53,096 nucleotides of DNA, from assembly GCA_002412925.1 (NCBI GenBank), contig DHVZ01000106.1, positions 1-53,096 of the forward strand. The letters are read 5' to 3'. How positions within the stretch are numbered: the stretch's first letter is position 1; the number at the start of each line of letters is the position of its first letter. Origin of the DNA: Anaerolineales bacterium UBA5195. GTDB taxonomy: Bacteria; Chloroflexota; Anaerolineae; Anaerolineales; Villigracilaceae. Shown here one piece after another: positions 40,741 through 49,007 of the stretch. Position numbers and translations under genes: made by a program. The notes beneath the pieces were generated by a model. That model saw only the letters and a program-made list of their open reading frames with translations, was not told the origin of the DNA and made no database searches.

Positions 40741-42889
40741 TTTCTTTCGGGTACTGCGGCAAAATATTCTCCAGCACCGACTTGACCACGCTGCCGAGTT
40801 CTGCCATTTTCAGCGGGCGGCGCAGGCTGAGTTCCAGACTGCTGGCGCCGGGCAGCAGGTTCATCTCGGGAATATCTTGGGCTGAGATAATAATGATCGG
40901 GATCCTGGCTAACTCTTTCTGGCCTTGCAGGTTTTTCAGCCAGGTCCAGCCGTTGATATCGGGCAGTTCCAGGTCGAGCAGGATCGCGTCCACCGGGTTT
41001 TTCTGGAGCAGTTCCAGCGCCTGCTGGCCGTTGAAAGCGCTCATCAGCTCATAGCCAGTCTTTCCGTCATTATCGGCACGCAGAGACTGGGTCACGAAGC
41101 GGATCATGGCCGGGTCGTCATCCACCACCAGGATGCGCCGAATTTCGGGGCCGAGGGACTGGATCGTTTCCAGCAACACTTTGCGCGAAATCGGTTTGAC
41201 GAGCTGCGCGTGCAGGTTATCGGCCAGCGCGCTTGAGCGCGGCAAGCTGAAGTGCATGACCGGCAAGTCATAAGGTAGGTCTTCCATGGGCAGATTGCCC
41301 GCCTCGGAAGCAACGATGATCGCACGCGGGAAAGATTTTTGGGTCTGCTGTTCCGCCTGCTGAAGGTCTGCAGCCAGTTCGATGCTGTAACCATCCAGCA
41401 TATGTTTGAGCATGAGCGCATCTTCGGCGCGCGGGGTGACCAGCAGTACCAGGCGATTATCGCGCTGGACGGGCTGTTTTTTATCCACTGGGCCTGAGAG
41501 TGTCACCGCTGTCGAATCAAGCGGAATGCTGAAATGAAACAAAGCCCCCTGCCCCGGCGTGCTTTCCACTTCCAGGTTGCCGCCATGCAGCTCGACAAAA
41601 TGGCGGCTGATGTAAAGCCCGAGGCCGGTACCAGTGCGGCGGCGCCAGTTTTCATCGCCCACCTGGCGAAATTCATCAAAGACTTTGGGCAAATCTTCGG
41701 GGGCAATCCCGCTGCCGGTATCGGTCACGCTGACTCGCAGGTGCTTTTCCTGCCTTTCAATCCGCAGGGTCACGCTGCCGCGCTCAGTGAAACGCAGCCC
41801 ATTGTTGAGCAGGTTGATGAGTACCTGTCGGATACGGGTGGTGTCCACGAAAACGGGAGGCAGGTCTGGAGGGATGTCCAAGACGAGGGCGATGCCCTTT
41901 TGTTCGAAAGCCCCTATCAGCATGTCGCGCACATCGGCTGCGATTTGATCCATCTGCGCTTTTTCCCGGTACAATGCCATCTGCCGGGCGTCGATGCGGC
42001 CCATATCAAGGATGTCATTGATCAAGCGCATCAGATGTTTGCTGGAGGTATAGATTTCCTGCACGTCATCGTACAGCCCCGGCGGCCAGTCTTTAACAGA
42101 AGCGTACGTTTCTGGGGCATTAACCATCAGGTCGCTAAACCCGATGATGAAATTGAGCGGGCTGCGAAGTTCATGGCTGACCGCCAGCATGAAGCGATTG
42201 CGGTTTTCGCGGGCGTCTTCGGCCTGGTCGCGCGCAAAGGTCAGCATTTCGTTCATCCGTTCCAGTTGATAGTTAACCTGGTTGCGGTCTTTTAACATGC
42301 GGCTGATTTCAGCGCGGTGGTTCTGGGTTTCTTCAAGCAGGCGGCGGGCTTCGCCATAATGATAGGAGGCCGCGTCCAGGGCAGCGAGCAGGTTGCTGGA
42401 GATGCCCCAGCCAAAAATAGCGATACAGGAACTGCCGAGAAAAATACCGATTGGATAGATGCCCGGCAGCCCATAGTACCGAACGATCAGATTTGCAGCC
42501 AGGGTTACGCCCAGAACAACCACGACTGTGCCCGGAATACCGATGGTTACAACTGCGATGAGTGGCAGGGCGAGCAAGAGTAGCAGGATTTCTGTCCAGC
42601 GGTAGATGGAATAAGCGAGCACAATTGCCGCAGCCAACCCGCTTAACCAGATAATCTGGGATAAGCCGTAGCGCCGTTCGATCAGGCGCAGCGTAATGGG
42701 CACCAGGAACAACAAAAAAACTGAAATAGTCCACAGGCTGGGACTAAAAATCTTTGGGTAGCCCAATGTGGCGATCATATGCCAGACCAGGTATAACCCC
42801 GCGATGGTGAAGACCAGGTTTCTGGCTGTGGAGCGCATCAGGTCTTGCAGTTCAGAGTCTGTCTGGGTCAGGTTTTGGAGCCAGTGCAT
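40733..42889 (-). CDS. Hybrid sensor histidine kinase
   Basis: 718 residues. A six- to seven-helix membrane sensor occupies about 20-165, followed by a coiled linker. The HisKA domain has the phosphorylated His in MLAVSHELRSPLNFIIGFSDLM near 238. The ATPase has N box (RQVLINLLNNGLRFT), G1 (VTDTGSGIAPEDL) and G2 (GTGLGLYISRHFVELHGG). A degenerate receiver follows (LVLLVTPRAEDALMLKHML), lacking the Asp. A final receiver has Asp in AILLDLELPDINGW near 620, but the conserved Lys is replaced by Arg (LSLRRPLK). It begins 2 bases after its upstream partner and is surely co-transcribed with it. The signal is unknown. Confidence 0.9.
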   Translation of the reverse strand: MHWLQNLTQTDSELQDLMRSTARNLVFTIAGLYLVWHMIATLGYPKIFSPSLWTISVFLLFLVPITLRLIERRYGLSQIIWLSGLAAAIVLAYSIYRWTEILLLLLALPLIAVVTIGIPGTVVVVLGVTLAANLIVRYYGLPGIYPIGIFLGSSCIAIFGWGISSNLLAALDAASYHYGEARRLLEETQNHRAEISRMLKDRNQVNYQLERMNEMLTFARDQAEDARENRNRFMLAVSHELRSPLNFIIGFSDLMVNAPETYASVKDWPPGLYDDVQEIYTSSKHLMRLINDILDMGRIDARQMALYREKAQMDQIAADVRDMLIGAFEQKGIALVLDIPPDLPPVFVDTTRIRQVLINLLNNGLRFTERGSVTLRIERQEKHLRVSVTDTGSGIAPEDLPKVFDEFRQVGDENWRRRTGTGLGLYISRHFVELHGGNLEVESTPGQGALFHFSIPLDSTAVTLSGPVDKKQPVQRDNRLVLLVTPRAEDALMLKHMLDGYSIELAADLQQAEQQTQKSFPRAIIVASEAGNLPMEDLPYDLPVMHFSLPRSSALADNLHAQLVKPISRKVLLETIQSLGPEIRRILVVDDDPAMIRFVTQSLRADNDGKTGYELMSAFNGQQALELLQKNPVDAILLDLELPDINGWTWLKNLQGQKELARIPIIIISAQDIPEMNLLPGASSLELSLRRPLKMAELGSVVKSVLENILPQYPKEKQ

Positions 42890-42891
42890 AC

Positions 42892-44088
42892 CTACTCCTG
42901 GATGATGGACAGCCGCGCCAGGGCGGCAAGAAAATCTTTTTGGATGACCGGTTTCTTCAGGAATTCTGTGGCCCCCAGCGATCGCGCCAGTTCCGGCTCA
43001 CCCCAGGCCGAACAGATAATGATCGGGATCTGTTTGGTCTGGGGGTCAAGTTGGAGCGCCTGCAGAATTTCCCAGCCATCGATGCGCGGCATCATCACAT
43101 CCAGCACGATGAGAACTGGTTGTAACTGCCGGACGGTTTCAACCGCCTGGGCCGGGTCGCTCAGGCCCACAACCTCCAGGTTGGTGCGGCTCAAATAGCG
43201 TTGGAACATTTTCAACGTGGCGGTCTGGTCATCGACGACGAGCAAGCTTTTCGGCTGCACCTTGGCAAAGACCAGGTGGATTTCCGCCCGCCCGGCCAGG
43301 CCATGCGGCGGGTAGCTTTCTTTCACGCTGGCGGGCAGGCGCTGGCTCAGGAGACGCACAAATTCGAGTGAATCCTGTTCGTCGCCCTGCGTGTTGGCCC
43401 ACTGCTCGTCGACCTCAAAAACGAGGCTCAATTCTTCCGCAGCCCCATCCGTTGTACGCAAAATGAGCAACGGTTGGGCGCGCAAGTGCAGGACGTAGTT
43501 GAGCAGGCTGAGCAGAATCTGTCGCAGCAAAATGCGGTCGGCAAACACTTGGAGGGGATTGGCCGCGAGTTCAAGCCTGAGTTGGACGTTTTCGATTTCC
43601 AATCGGCGTTTGACCAACCCCATGACCCCGTGGATCACCTCGTGCAAATCCAGCACTTCGGCATGGATTTCGAATTCTTCCTGTTCCTGGATTTGGGGCT
43701 GGTCGCCCTGTTTGCGCGCTGCGGGCTGGAAAAAACCTTCCCAGATCAAAGTACTCAGCGCCTGCAAAGCCCGGCTGTGATCGCGGCGCAACTGGCGGTC
43801 GCCGATATAGAGCGAGGCGGCAATTTCATGCGGGTCCTGTCCATCAACATAACGCCGGTGCAAGATCAGGTAGGGCCGCCACTCGGCTGATTGGAGCACT
43901 TCCCTGCCGGCCGGGCGCAGGTGCTCGATTTCATCCAGGATCAGGCGCTGAATGACTTCTGCCCGGCGCAGGTTGGATTCTTCGCTGGACGGAAAATAAG
44001 GCGCCAGCGGGTGGGTTTCGATGGCGACCCGGTCGTAGAGGCGCGAGATCAGATCTTTGAACAGGCTGGTAAAAGTTTGTTGTTCCAT
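42892..44088 (-). CDS. Response regulator with N-terminal pseudo-ATPase region
   Basis: 398 residues. The N-terminal 110 residues are helical, with an HTH-like stretch (PHEIAASLYIGDRQLRRDHSRALQAL). The middle (about 145-265) resembles a histidine kinase ATPase with a recognisable N box (RQILLSLLNYVLHL) but no glycine-rich ATP lid, so it is probably inactive. The C-terminal receiver (KSLLVVDDQTATL, LIVLDVMMPRIDGW with Asp near 325, ICSAWG, FLKKPV) is complete. The gene is upstream of and nearly contiguous with the hybrid kinase. It is divergent from the sugar ABC operon, which makes control of that operon plausible but unproven. Confidence 0.82.
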   Translation of the reverse strand: MEQQTFTSLFKDLISRLYDRVAIETHPLAPYFPSSEESNLRRAEVIQRLILDEIEHLRPAGREVLQSAEWRPYLILHRRYVDGQDPHEIAASLYIGDRQLRRDHSRALQALSTLIWEGFFQPAARKQGDQPQIQEQEEFEIHAEVLDLHEVIHGVMGLVKRRLEIENVQLRLELAANPLQVFADRILLRQILLSLLNYVLHLRAQPLLILRTTDGAAEELSLVFEVDEQWANTQGDEQDSLEFVRLLSQRLPASVKESYPPHGLAGRAEIHLVFAKVQPKSLLVVDDQTATLKMFQRYLSRTNLEVVGLSDPAQAVETVRQLQPVLIVLDVMMPRIDGWEILQALQLDPQTKQIPIIICSAWGEPELARSLGATEFLKKPVIQKDFLAALARLSIIQE

Positions 44089-44144
44089 GTCCGCGGGATG
44101 TCCATCTTGAGTCCGTAAACCGATTGAGTCTGAGGGGCAACTCT

Positions 44145-44207
44145 ATTACACTTATTGTAATCGTTATCTGCATCCTGACGCTTTGTATCAATTGGCGGCA
44201 GATAACG
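44145..44207 (+). promoter_or_regulatory. Candidate operators upstream of the sugar ABC operon
   Basis: A 17-bp palindrome ATTACA-CTTAT-TGTAAT (44145-44161) is directly followed by CGTTATCTGC (44162-44171), whose perfect inverse GCAGATAACG lies at 44198-44207. The half-sites are 36 bp apart centre to centre. This fits repressor binding, possibly with looping. Confidence 0.5.
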
Positions 44208-44275
44208 TTCACAAGAGGTCAGCGCTGTGTGGTTCGACCTCAATCCGTTTCCATTTTTTGTAAAGGAGAAAGAGA

Positions 44276-45592
44276 ATGAAAAAGTTCAGTTGGAGCCTGA
44301 TCAGCTTGCTCATGCTGGTCGCAATTTTACTCTCCGCCTGCGGCGGTACGCCTGCTACTGAAGCGCCAAAAGCTCCCGAAGCCCCGAAAGCTCCTGAAGC
44401 CCCGGCTGCTCCGGCCAAGTCGCAAGTGGAAGTCTTCTCGTGGTGGACGGGCGGCGGCGAAGCTGCCGGCCTGGATGCCATGATTGTGGTCTTCAAAGCC
44501 AAGTATCCGGACATTGAATTTGTGAACGCCGCTGTGGCCGGTGGCGCCGGGACGAATGCCCGCGCCGTGTTGGCCACCCGTTTGCAGGCCGGTGACTCGC
44601 CTGATTCCTGGCAGGGCCATGCCGGACAGGAATTAATCGGCACCTATGTCAAGGCCAATCAGCTCGCCCCGTTGAATGACCTTTACAAGCAGAATGGCTG
44701 GCTGGATGTTATGCCGAAGACCCTCATTCCGCTCATTTCTGAAGGCGGCAATATCTATTCCGTCCCGGTCAATATTCATCGCGCCAATGTGCTCTGGTAT
44801 AACCCGAAACTCCTGGCCGATAACGGCGTTGCCGTTCCCACCACGATTGACGAGTGGTTTGCCGCCATGGATAAACTCAAGGCCGCTGGCGTAACGCCCC
44901 TGGCGATGGGCGAACAGTGGACTGCCATGCACCTGTTTGAGACCGTCCTGCTCGGCAGCCTCGGCGCCGAAAAATACAACGGTCTCTGGGACGGCACGAC
45001 TGCCTGGGACAGCCCCGAAGTCAAGCAGGCTCTTGAAGACTATGCCAAATCCCTGACTTATGTCAACAGCGACGCCGGTTCCCTGAGCTGGCAAGACGCT
45101 GCCCAACTCGTTGTCGATGGCGATGCCGCCTTCAACGTCATGGGTGACTGGGCCGAAGGTTTCTTCCGCGAACTGAAGAAAGCCCCCACGACCGACTATG
45201 GCTGGGCTCCGGTTCCCGGCTCGGTGGGCGTATTCCAATTCCTGTCCGACTCGTTTGTCCTGCCGATCAAGCCCAAGAATGCTGAGAGCGCGACTGCCTG
45301 GTTGACCGTTGCCGGTTCCAAGGAAGGCCAGGAAGCCTTCAACCCGGTCAAAGGCTCGATCTGCGCCCGCACCGACTGCGATCCCAAGCTCTTTGGTGAG
45401 TATCTCCAGTCTGCCATGGCCGATTGGGGCAGCAACGTGGTCGTCGGTTCCCTGACGCACGGCGTGGTAGCCAATGACTCCTGGAAGACCGAGATCAACA
45501 ATGCCCTCGGCGTCTTCCTGACCGACAAGAATGTCGATACCTTCCAATCCGCTCTGACCGCGGCCTGCAAGGCTTCTGGCCCCTGCAAATAA
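44276..45592 (+). CDS. Sugar ABC transporter substrate-binding lipoprotein (CUT1, glucose-type)
   Basis: A 438-residue lipoprotein with lipobox LLSAC at residues 18-22, followed by an Ala/Pro/Lys linker of APKAPEAP type. The mature part begins VEVFSWWTGGGEAAGLDAM and contains PDSWQGHAGQELIG and YSVPVNIHRANVLWYNPKLL. It is close in pattern to the Thermus glucose/galactose-binding protein, so glucose or a similar hexose is the likely ligand. AAAGGAG precedes the ATG. Downstream are a terminator-like hairpin and a mobile palindrome before the two permeases. No ATPase gene is present; a shared MsmX/UgpC-type ATPase encoded elsewhere is inferred. Confidence 0.92.
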   Translation: MKKFSWSLISLLMLVAILLSACGGTPATEAPKAPEAPKAPEAPAAPAKSQVEVFSWWTGGGEAAGLDAMIVVFKAKYPDIEFVNAAVAGGAGTNARAVLATRLQAGDSPDSWQGHAGQELIGTYVKANQLAPLNDLYKQNGWLDVMPKTLIPLISEGGNIYSVPVNIHRANVLWYNPKLLADNGVAVPTTIDEWFAAMDKLKAAGVTPLAMGEQWTAMHLFETVLLGSLGAEKYNGLWDGTTAWDSPEVKQALEDYAKSLTYVNSDAGSLSWQDAAQLVVDGDAAFNVMGDWAEGFFRELKKAPTTDYGWAPVPGSVGVFQFLSDSFVLPIKPKNAESATAWLTVAGSKEGQEAFNPVKGSICARTDCDPKLFGEYLQSAMADWGSNVVVGSLTHGVVANDSWKTEINNALGVFLTDKNVDTFQSALTAACKASGPCK

Positions 45593-45602
45593 ACCTGTAG
45601 TT

Positions 45603-45641
45603 TTGCGGGGGATACCGCTGACGAGGTGGTATCCCCCGCAA
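45603..45641 (+). terminator. Terminator-like hairpin between binding protein and permeases
   Basis: 14-bp perfect stem (TTGCGGGGGATACC and complement), 11-base loop, then TTTT. It probably causes partial termination, so that the binding protein is made in excess over the permeases. Confidence 0.8.
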
Positions 45642-45695
45642 TTTTCCCCGGCAATAGTTTCAAGGCAATTATCTTTTTGGATTTTATTCTTTATA

Positions 45696-45766
45696 ATCAG
45701 TAGTTCACGAAACATTTTTGAGAAACCCAAAATTGGAAATTCTTTCAACTTTCGTGAAGTACTGAT
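45696..45766 (-). repeat. Mobile palindrome family 1, copy C
   Basis: A 71-bp copy in the opposite orientation to copies A and B. On the minus strand it reads ATCAGTACTTCACGAAAG, GTTGAAAGAATTTCC, a short AT-rich core, then TTTCGTGAACTACTGAT. It lies between the binding-protein gene and its permease. Confidence 0.85.
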
Positions 45767-45798
45767 AATGAGCAAAAAACGAAAGCCGAGGCTGCCTC

Positions 45799-46692
45799 AT
45801 GGCGAGTTACAAAAATAAAGATACTTTTATCTCCATTGCGCTGGTCACCCCTTCCATCCTGGCGGTGGGGATTTTCGTCTACGGTTTCATCGGCTGGTCT
45901 TTGCGCGTTTCCCTCAGCCAGTGGAAAGGCTTGCTGCCCGATTACACCTGGGTTGGGTTGAAAAACTACCTCGAGCTGTTTTCAGACCCGCGCTTCCAGG
46001 TTGATATTCGTAACACTGTCATTTTTACAGTGGTTTTTGTGGCCGGTTCCCTGCTGATTGGCCTGCTGTTGGCCATCATGCTCGACCAAAACCTGCGTGG
46101 TGAGACCTTTTTTCGCAACTTGTTCATCTTTCCGATGGCGGTTTCCTTCATCGTCACTGGTGTTGTCTGGCGCTGGCTGATGAACCCGGCGGAGGGCAGC
46201 CGGATGAGCGGCTTCAACCTCTTGTTTCATAATATGGGCTTCGATTTCCTGATCAACCAATGGCATAATACTCCAGGTTGGGGGATTGCCGCCATTGCCC
46301 TGGCTGCCATCTGGCAAATGTCAGGATACACGATGGCTCTCTATATTGGCGGACTACGCAGCATTTCGGACGACTTACGTGAGGCTGCGCGGGTGGATGG
46401 CGCTTCTGAAATCCAGATTTATCGTTATATTATCCTGCCCCTGCTCAGCCCGGTTACCTTGAGCGCCATGATCATTCTCGGGCATATCTCGCTTAAAGTT
46501 TTTGACCTGATCGTGGCAATTGCCGGGAAGCAATTTCCCCTGGATGTGCCCGCCATCTATATGTGGCAGGCCACCTTCGATGGCTACTTCTTTGGACGCG
46601 GCGCGGCCATCTCCATTCTCTTGCTGGTCATGGTTTCGGTACTCGTAATTCCCTATATTCGCTTCAACCTGAAAAACGAGGCAGAGGTATGA
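45799..46692 (+). CDS. Sugar ABC transporter permease (MalF-like)
   Basis: A 297-residue inner-membrane protein with six helices (TPSILAVGIFVYGFIGWSL; TVVFVAGSLLIGLLLAIML). The EAA loop that contacts the ATPase is REAARVDGASEIQIYRYIILPLLSP near 195-220. It is the first of two CUT1 permeases that form the translocation channel with the lipoprotein upstream. The stop overlaps the next permease start as ATGA. Only weak GAGG is seen before the ATG, which follows the terminator-like hairpin and the mobile palindrome by 32 bases. An internal ORF shift at 45768 (MSKKRKPRL) is in another frame. Confidence 0.92.
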   Translation: MASYKNKDTFISIALVTPSILAVGIFVYGFIGWSLRVSLSQWKGLLPDYTWVGLKNYLELFSDPRFQVDIRNTVIFTVVFVAGSLLIGLLLAIMLDQNLRGETFFRNLFIFPMAVSFIVTGVVWRWLMNPAEGSRMSGFNLLFHNMGFDFLINQWHNTPGWGIAAIALAAIWQMSGYTMALYIGGLRSISDDLREAARVDGASEIQIYRYIILPLLSPVTLSAMIILGHISLKVFDLIVAIAGKQFPLDVPAIYMWQATFDGYFFGRGAAISILLLVMVSVLVIPYIRFNLKNEAEV

Positions 46693-47531
46693 AGACTTCC
46701 AGGTTCCAATTCCCTGCCCGGTTTAAGGCAAAATACTGGCTCTACCTGCCCCTGCTCCTGATGACGGCTTTCTATCTGATTCCAATGTATGTCATGTTGG
46801 CGACTGGCTTCAAAGGTTTCGATGAAGTCAACCTGAAAACCATGTGGAACCTGCCTTCAGGCATCCATTTTGATAACTATATCGAAGCCTATGCCAAGCT
46901 GGCGCCCTATCTGTGGAACAGTATTAATATGGTCCTGCCTGCGGCGATTATCTCGTCGATCCTGGGCTCCATTAATGGTTTTGTGCTCGCCCGTTGGAAA
47001 TTCCGCGGAGCAGACATCATCTTCCCCCTGCTCCTGTTCGGGATGTTCATCCCCTACCAGAGTATCCTCATCCCGCTCGTGGAATTTATGCGCCGCATCA
47101 ACATGTACGGCGGCCTGCCGGGGCTGATCCTGGCGCATGTCATTTACGGCATTCCGATCACCACGCTCACCTTCCGTAACTATTATGCCAGCATTCCCAA
47201 AGAATTGATCGAAGCGGCCCGCATCGATGGCGCAGACCTGCTCAAAACCTATCGCTATATCATCCTGCCGCTTTCCCTGCCCAGCTTCGTGGTGGTCATC
47301 ATCTGGCAATTCACCTCGGCCTGGAACGACTTCCTGTTTGCGGTCGTGCTGACCAGCCCCGAAAACTGGCCGATCACGGTGGCCTTGAACAACATGGCTG
47401 GCAGCCAGATCATCGCTTGGAATGTCCAGATGGCCGGTTCCCTGCTGGCGGCCCTGCCCACCCTGCTCGTTTATATTTTCCTCGGGCGTTACTTCTTGCG
47501 CGGCCTGATGGCTGGCGCGCTCAAAGGCTGA
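46689..47531 (+). CDS. Sugar ABC transporter permease (MalG-like)
   Basis: A 280-residue inner-membrane protein with six helices. The EAA loop is IEAARIDGADLLKTYRYIILPLSLP near 177-200. The C terminus YFLRGLMAGALKG is typical of MalG/GtsC-type CUT1 permeases. ATG 46689 is coupled to the upstream permease stop, with AGAGG as ribosome-binding site. The longer open frame upstream lies inside that gene. Together with the binding protein it would import glucose or a similar sugar, using an ATPase not encoded here. A strong terminator ends the operon. Confidence 0.93.
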   Translation: MKTSRFQFPARFKAKYWLYLPLLLMTAFYLIPMYVMLATGFKGFDEVNLKTMWNLPSGIHFDNYIEAYAKLAPYLWNSINMVLPAAIISSILGSINGFVLARWKFRGADIIFPLLLFGMFIPYQSILIPLVEFMRRINMYGGLPGLILAHVIYGIPITTLTFRNYYASIPKELIEAARIDGADLLKTYRYIILPLSLPSFVVVIIWQFTSAWNDFLFAVVLTSPENWPITVALNNMAGSQIIAWNVQMAGSLLAALPTLLVYIFLGRYFLRGLMAGALKG

Positions 47532-47547
47532 AATTCTTCTCCTCCTG

Positions 47548-47578
47548 GAAAATCCCCGTATTTTTTGCGGGGATTTTC
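47548..47578 (+). terminator. Terminator of the sugar ABC operon
   Basis: 11-bp perfect stem GAAAATCCCCG/CGGGGATTTTC with a T-rich 9-base loop, 17 bases after the stop codon. Confidence 0.85.
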
Positions 47579-47618
47579 CTATGGGTCGGGGGGCAGCTTA
47601 GCTGCGCCCCGACGATAT

Positions 47619-48617
47619 TTATAATCCATGCCATTTTCGGAAGGTCTCCACCCGGTCGCGGATCTCTGGTTCCGGGTGCGGGGAAGGGTCATTCACCTGC
47701 GGTGGCGCGCTGCCGGTCAGCGCGGCAAAGACGGCTTGGATGCCGTTGGAGACATTTTGCGGGTCGTAGCCGCCTTCGAGCACAAAAACGATTTTCCCTC
47801 CGCAGACTTCATCCGCCAATTCGACCAATTTTTTCGAAATGGCATAATAGCCTGCCGTTGAAAACCCCAGGGATGTCAGCGGGTCGCTCCAGTGCGCGTC
47901 GAAACCCGCAGAAACCAGGATCAGGCCGGGAGCAAAGGACTTGACCAGCGGCGCAAGGGCCAGCTCGAAGATTTGGGCGTAATCCTGGTCGCCGCTGTAA
48001 GCAGGCAGGGGGAAATCGGCAATCCGGCCTTTGGCATGCGGCGCACCCTGTAGGAAACCGCTGCCGGGGTAGATCCCTTCCTGGTGGGTCGAAAAATACC
48101 CGGCGCGGGGGTCGTCCCAGAAGGCTTTTTCCGTCCCGTTGCCGTGGTGGGCATCGTAATCCACCACCAGCACCCGTTCGACCCCGCAAGCCAGGGCCTC
48201 CTGTGCGGCGATGGCGACGTTGTTAAACAGGCAAAACCCCATCGGGCGTTCCGGTTCAGCGTGGTGTCCCGGCGGGCGGACGATGGCGAAGGCTTTTTTT
48301 GCCTCGCCTTTGAACACAGCCCGCGTTGCGGCCAGAGTCGCGCCCGCCGCCAGCAGGGCAGATTCGAACGATTTAACGTTCACAAAGGTCGGGGCAAAGT
48401 CGACCAGCCCCGGCCCTTTGTCACAGGCCGCTTCCAACTGGGCAATCATCCCCGCAGTGTGGACTCGCCCCACTTCATCCACTTTGGCCGCTGAAAAGGG
48501 AAGGGCCCTGATGCCCGGGATGGATGCAAAATCCAACAGCTCCAGCCGGTCAGGTCGTTCCGGATGGTCGGGGAATTGATGTTCAGGGGCGGGGGCGAGG
48601 GTATAAATTGTCTCCAT
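47619..48617 (-). CDS. Histone deacetylase-like amidohydrolase
   Basis: 332 residues of the arginase-deacetylase superfamily (AcuC/APAH/HDAH-like). Motifs are DHPERPDRL near the start, RPPGHHAEPERPMGFCLFNN with the catalytic His pair near 115, and the zinc site VVDYDAHHGNGTEKAFW (Asp and His). LVSAGFDAHWSDPL adds the second zinc Asp. The C terminus EGGYDPQNVSNG has the Gly-Gly-Tyr that closes the active site. In bacteria such enzymes deacetylate proteins, acetylpolyamines or small amides. No acetyltransferase or acs gene is near, so the substrate is unknown. Confidence 0.93.
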   Translation of the reverse strand: METIYTLAPAPEHQFPDHPERPDRLELLDFASIPGIRALPFSAAKVDEVGRVHTAGMIAQLEAACDKGPGLVDFAPTFVNVKSFESALLAAGATLAATRAVFKGEAKKAFAIVRPPGHHAEPERPMGFCLFNNVAIAAQEALACGVERVLVVDYDAHHGNGTEKAFWDDPRAGYFSTHQEGIYPGSGFLQGAPHAKGRIADFPLPAYSGDQDYAQIFELALAPLVKSFAPGLILVSAGFDAHWSDPLTSLGFSTAGYYAISKKLVELADEVCGGKIVFVLEGGYDPQNVSNGIQAVFAALTGSAPPQVNDPSPHPEPEIRDRVETFRKWHGL

Positions 48618-48639
48618 GCGCTTATTCTACCTTTTAACC

Positions 48640-48676
48640 GACTGACAGGTATGTCTTCTGGACATACCTGTCAGTC
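48640..48676. repeat. Perfect 16-bp palindrome with T run
   Basis: Arm GACTGACAGGTATGTC, 5-base loop, complement, then TTTT. No plus-strand gene ends here, so it is more likely a REP element than a terminator. It shares GACATRCCTGTCAG with 38036-38049. Confidence 0.65.
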
Positions 48677-49007
48677 TTTTGGGAGGGACACCACCGCTTG
48701 GGGGGGCATGGGGGGGGCATGCAAACCCAATTTATTCGGTGGAAGCACCTGTTTATACCAATAAAGGGGGGCAGGTGCTGTTATTGATAATATACATCAG
48801 ATTAGTCTTATATAGATTAAAAACTGATAAGAGTTTTATTACTTTCCATTCGCTGAAAATTTTGCGAAGGCAAACTCACGGGATTACCACACCTTAGAGA
48901 GCTGCCAATGAACCCACAAGGGATATTTTGCCCGAATATAGCGTTTCGGGCAAGAGGTCAAACTGGGAAAGAGAACATTCATGTTCACAGCCAGAAAGAC
49001 CAGCGCT
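48677..49007. other. AT-rich gene-free stretch
   Basis: About 330 bases without a supportable gene. It starts with G runs, then becomes clearly more AT-rich than the rest (about 48780-48960). It contains an 8-bp inverted pair AGCACCTG/CAGGTGCT (about 48745-48782), a solo IS-end-like repeat (48837-48858), and a hairpin TGCCCGAA/TTCGGGCA (about 48928-48953) downstream of the lipase-like gene. Its open frames are short and unlike proteins. Confidence 0.5.
48837..48858. repeat. Solo copy of the IS-end repeat
   Basis: 22 bases (TATTACTTTCCATTCGCTG plus AAA) that differ in one base from 50931-50952 in the same orientation. The two copies flank the lipase-like gene as direct repeats. Confidence 0.65.

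Noticed and set aside
44633..45775. 380-codon frame antisense to the sugar-binding protein
   Set aside because: Shadow of a clear lipoprotein gene; no recognisable features.
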